The notes under the pieces are model-generated. The model was not told where the DNA came from. It searched no databases and saw only the letters and a program-made list of their open reading frames with translations. From the NCBI RefSeq assembly GCF_019469425.1, contig NZ_CP048272.1, positions 62,001 to 126,000 of the forward strand: DNA of 64,000 nucleotides. The letters run 5' to 3'. The stretch is from Bifidobacterium asteroides (GTDB lineage: Bacteria; Actinomycetota; Actinomycetes; Actinomycetales; Bifidobacteriaceae). Positions 63,354 through 64,000 of this stretch are shown piece by piece (the stretch's first letter is position 1; every line of letters begins with the position of its first letter). A program made the position numbers and the translations under genes.

Positions 63354-64000
63354 ATGGCTGAAGAGCATAAGGCCGACCCTTGGAAGGGCGGCGATGACGG
63401 TCAGTCCTGGCAGCCAAGCCACATCGAGCGCGGGGCCGCCGATCAAGAGCAGGAGACGGGAACTTCCGCGGACCAGACCGGCTCTGCTCAGGTCCCCGCG
63501 CCAGAAGAAGGGGACCAGAGGCCCACGACACCTATTGCCATGCCTGGTGGCAATGCACGGCCCGCGACTACAGAAAATGCGTCGAATGACAGTAGCGGCA
63601 CCGGGACCTCAGCCTCCGCCTCCGGTGGCTCGACTGCGGGGCAGGATGCACAGACGCAGCAGCAGCCTTACTATCGGCCAGCGCCCGAGTATGGTGCTTA
63701 TGCTCCCGCAGGCTCGCGTCCACCTGCCAACAATCAGGGTCAGCAGCAGTCCAGCCAGCAGTCCAACCAGGGGTATGGCTCTGGTCCTCGGCAGGGCTTC
63801 TTCGGACAATATGGACAGCCAGGCCAGTTCGGTCAGAATGGCCAGCCTCGCCAGAATGCCGGTCAGAACCCCCAGGGTGGCCGACCCGCCAGCCAGGGGC
63901 CCTTCGTGCCCTTCGGAACTGGCGGCCCCAACGGTCGGCCCGGTCCTGCCAACAATGCCGGCAGCAGCATGAGCGGCACGGGCAAGTACGTCTTTACCGC
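63354..64000 (+). CDS. Gln/Gly/Pro-rich protein, N-terminal part, cut by the window end
   Basis: The frame opens at an ATG with AAGGAG 6 bases upstream and is open through base 64000 (215 codons) with no stop. The visible part is a disordered, Gln-, Gly-, Asn-, Ser- and Pro-rich segment with many Tyr and Phe spaced regularly (for example PYYRPAPEYGAYAP and QGFFGQYGQPGQFGQ). The last visible residues are GTGKYVFT. Such N-termini are common on actinobacterial membrane proteins, for example HtrA-like proteases, but no domain is present in the window, so the function is open. Confidence 0.8.
   Translation, partial: MAEEHKADPWKGGDDGQSWQPSHIERGAADQEQETGTSADQTGSAQVPAPEEGDQRPTTPIAMPGGNARPATTENASNDSSGTGTSASASGGSTAGQDAQTQQQPYYRPAPEYGAYAPAGSRPPANNQGQQQSSQQSNQGYGSGPRQGFFGQYGQPGQFGQNGQPRQNAGQNPQGGRPASQGPFVPFGTGGPNGRPGPANNAGSSMSGTGKYVFT

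Noticed and set aside
1-64000. CRISPR arrays, insertion sequences, rRNA genes and riboswitches
   Set aside because: No regularly spaced direct repeats, transposase genes, rRNA stretches or recognisable riboswitch cores were seen on either strand.

Overview
The window looks like chromosome from a Bifidobacterium or a close relative. The DNA is GC-rich with mostly strong AGGAGG-type ribosome binding sites. It carries the actinobacterial growth cluster (crgA, DUF881 protein, class E sortase, pknB, pknA, pbpA, rodA/ftsW, PP2C phosphatase, two FHA proteins), a DUF3073 protein, an actinobacterial sterol-carrier-like protein and a PEP carboxylase. The many plant-glycan genes fit a gut or bee-gut lineage, but the species cannot be read from the sequence.

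Layout. 1-3.8 kb: a YheO-type regulator, a MalY/PatB C-S lyase and an NhaC-family antiporter in one operon. 3.8-5.1 kb: an AT-rich patch with a truncated Abi-family gene behind a strongly structured leader, ending at tRNA-Ala and tRNA-Ile. 5.3-8.0 kb: a zinc metallopeptidase, an SDR and an nhaA-like pseudogene. 8.2-12.9 kb: Dps, a CorC-type CBS membrane protein, AhpC and an AhpF-like reductase whose domains are in reversed order. 13-21.4 kb: a LacI regulator, a CUT1 sugar ABC importer, a GH36 alpha-galactosidase and a second clan GH-D-like enzyme, with two matching operator-like sites. 22-30.4 kb: ppc, a ThrE-type exporter, trpS, small conserved actinobacterial genes and a rhomboid protease. 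30.4-30.7 kb: a non-coding stretch with clustered DnaA boxes. 30.7-42.4 kb: the division and kinase cluster. 42.6-52.8 kb: an LAKTG-anchored surface protein, an S9 peptidase, a ClC channel and two tandem YhgE/Pip membrane proteins. 52.8-58.7 kb: a hydrolase, a copper ATPase fused to cupredoxin and YHS domains with its CsoR regulator and operator, and an amino-acid/dicarboxylate symporter. 58.7-61.6 kb: a GH105 unsaturated glucuronyl/rhamnogalacturonyl hydrolase divergent from an SDR and an RpiB-family isomerase. 61.7-64 kb: tRNA-Leu, tgt and the start of a low-complexity protein cut by the window end.

How the parts work together. The LacI-ABC-GH36 block should import and split alpha-galactosides. 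The GH105-SDR-isomerase block resembles the enzymes that feed unsaturated uronates from pectin or glycosaminoglycans toward 2-keto-3-deoxygluconate. AhpC with the rearranged AhpF partner, together with Dps, covers peroxide and iron stress. The copper ATPase and CsoR form a self-contained copper efflux unit. The class E sortase can plausibly anchor the LAKTG surface protein. The best candidates for something new are the structured RNA with the Abi fragment, the permuted AhpF, the three-part copper ATPase, the uronate block and the DnaA-box cluster.
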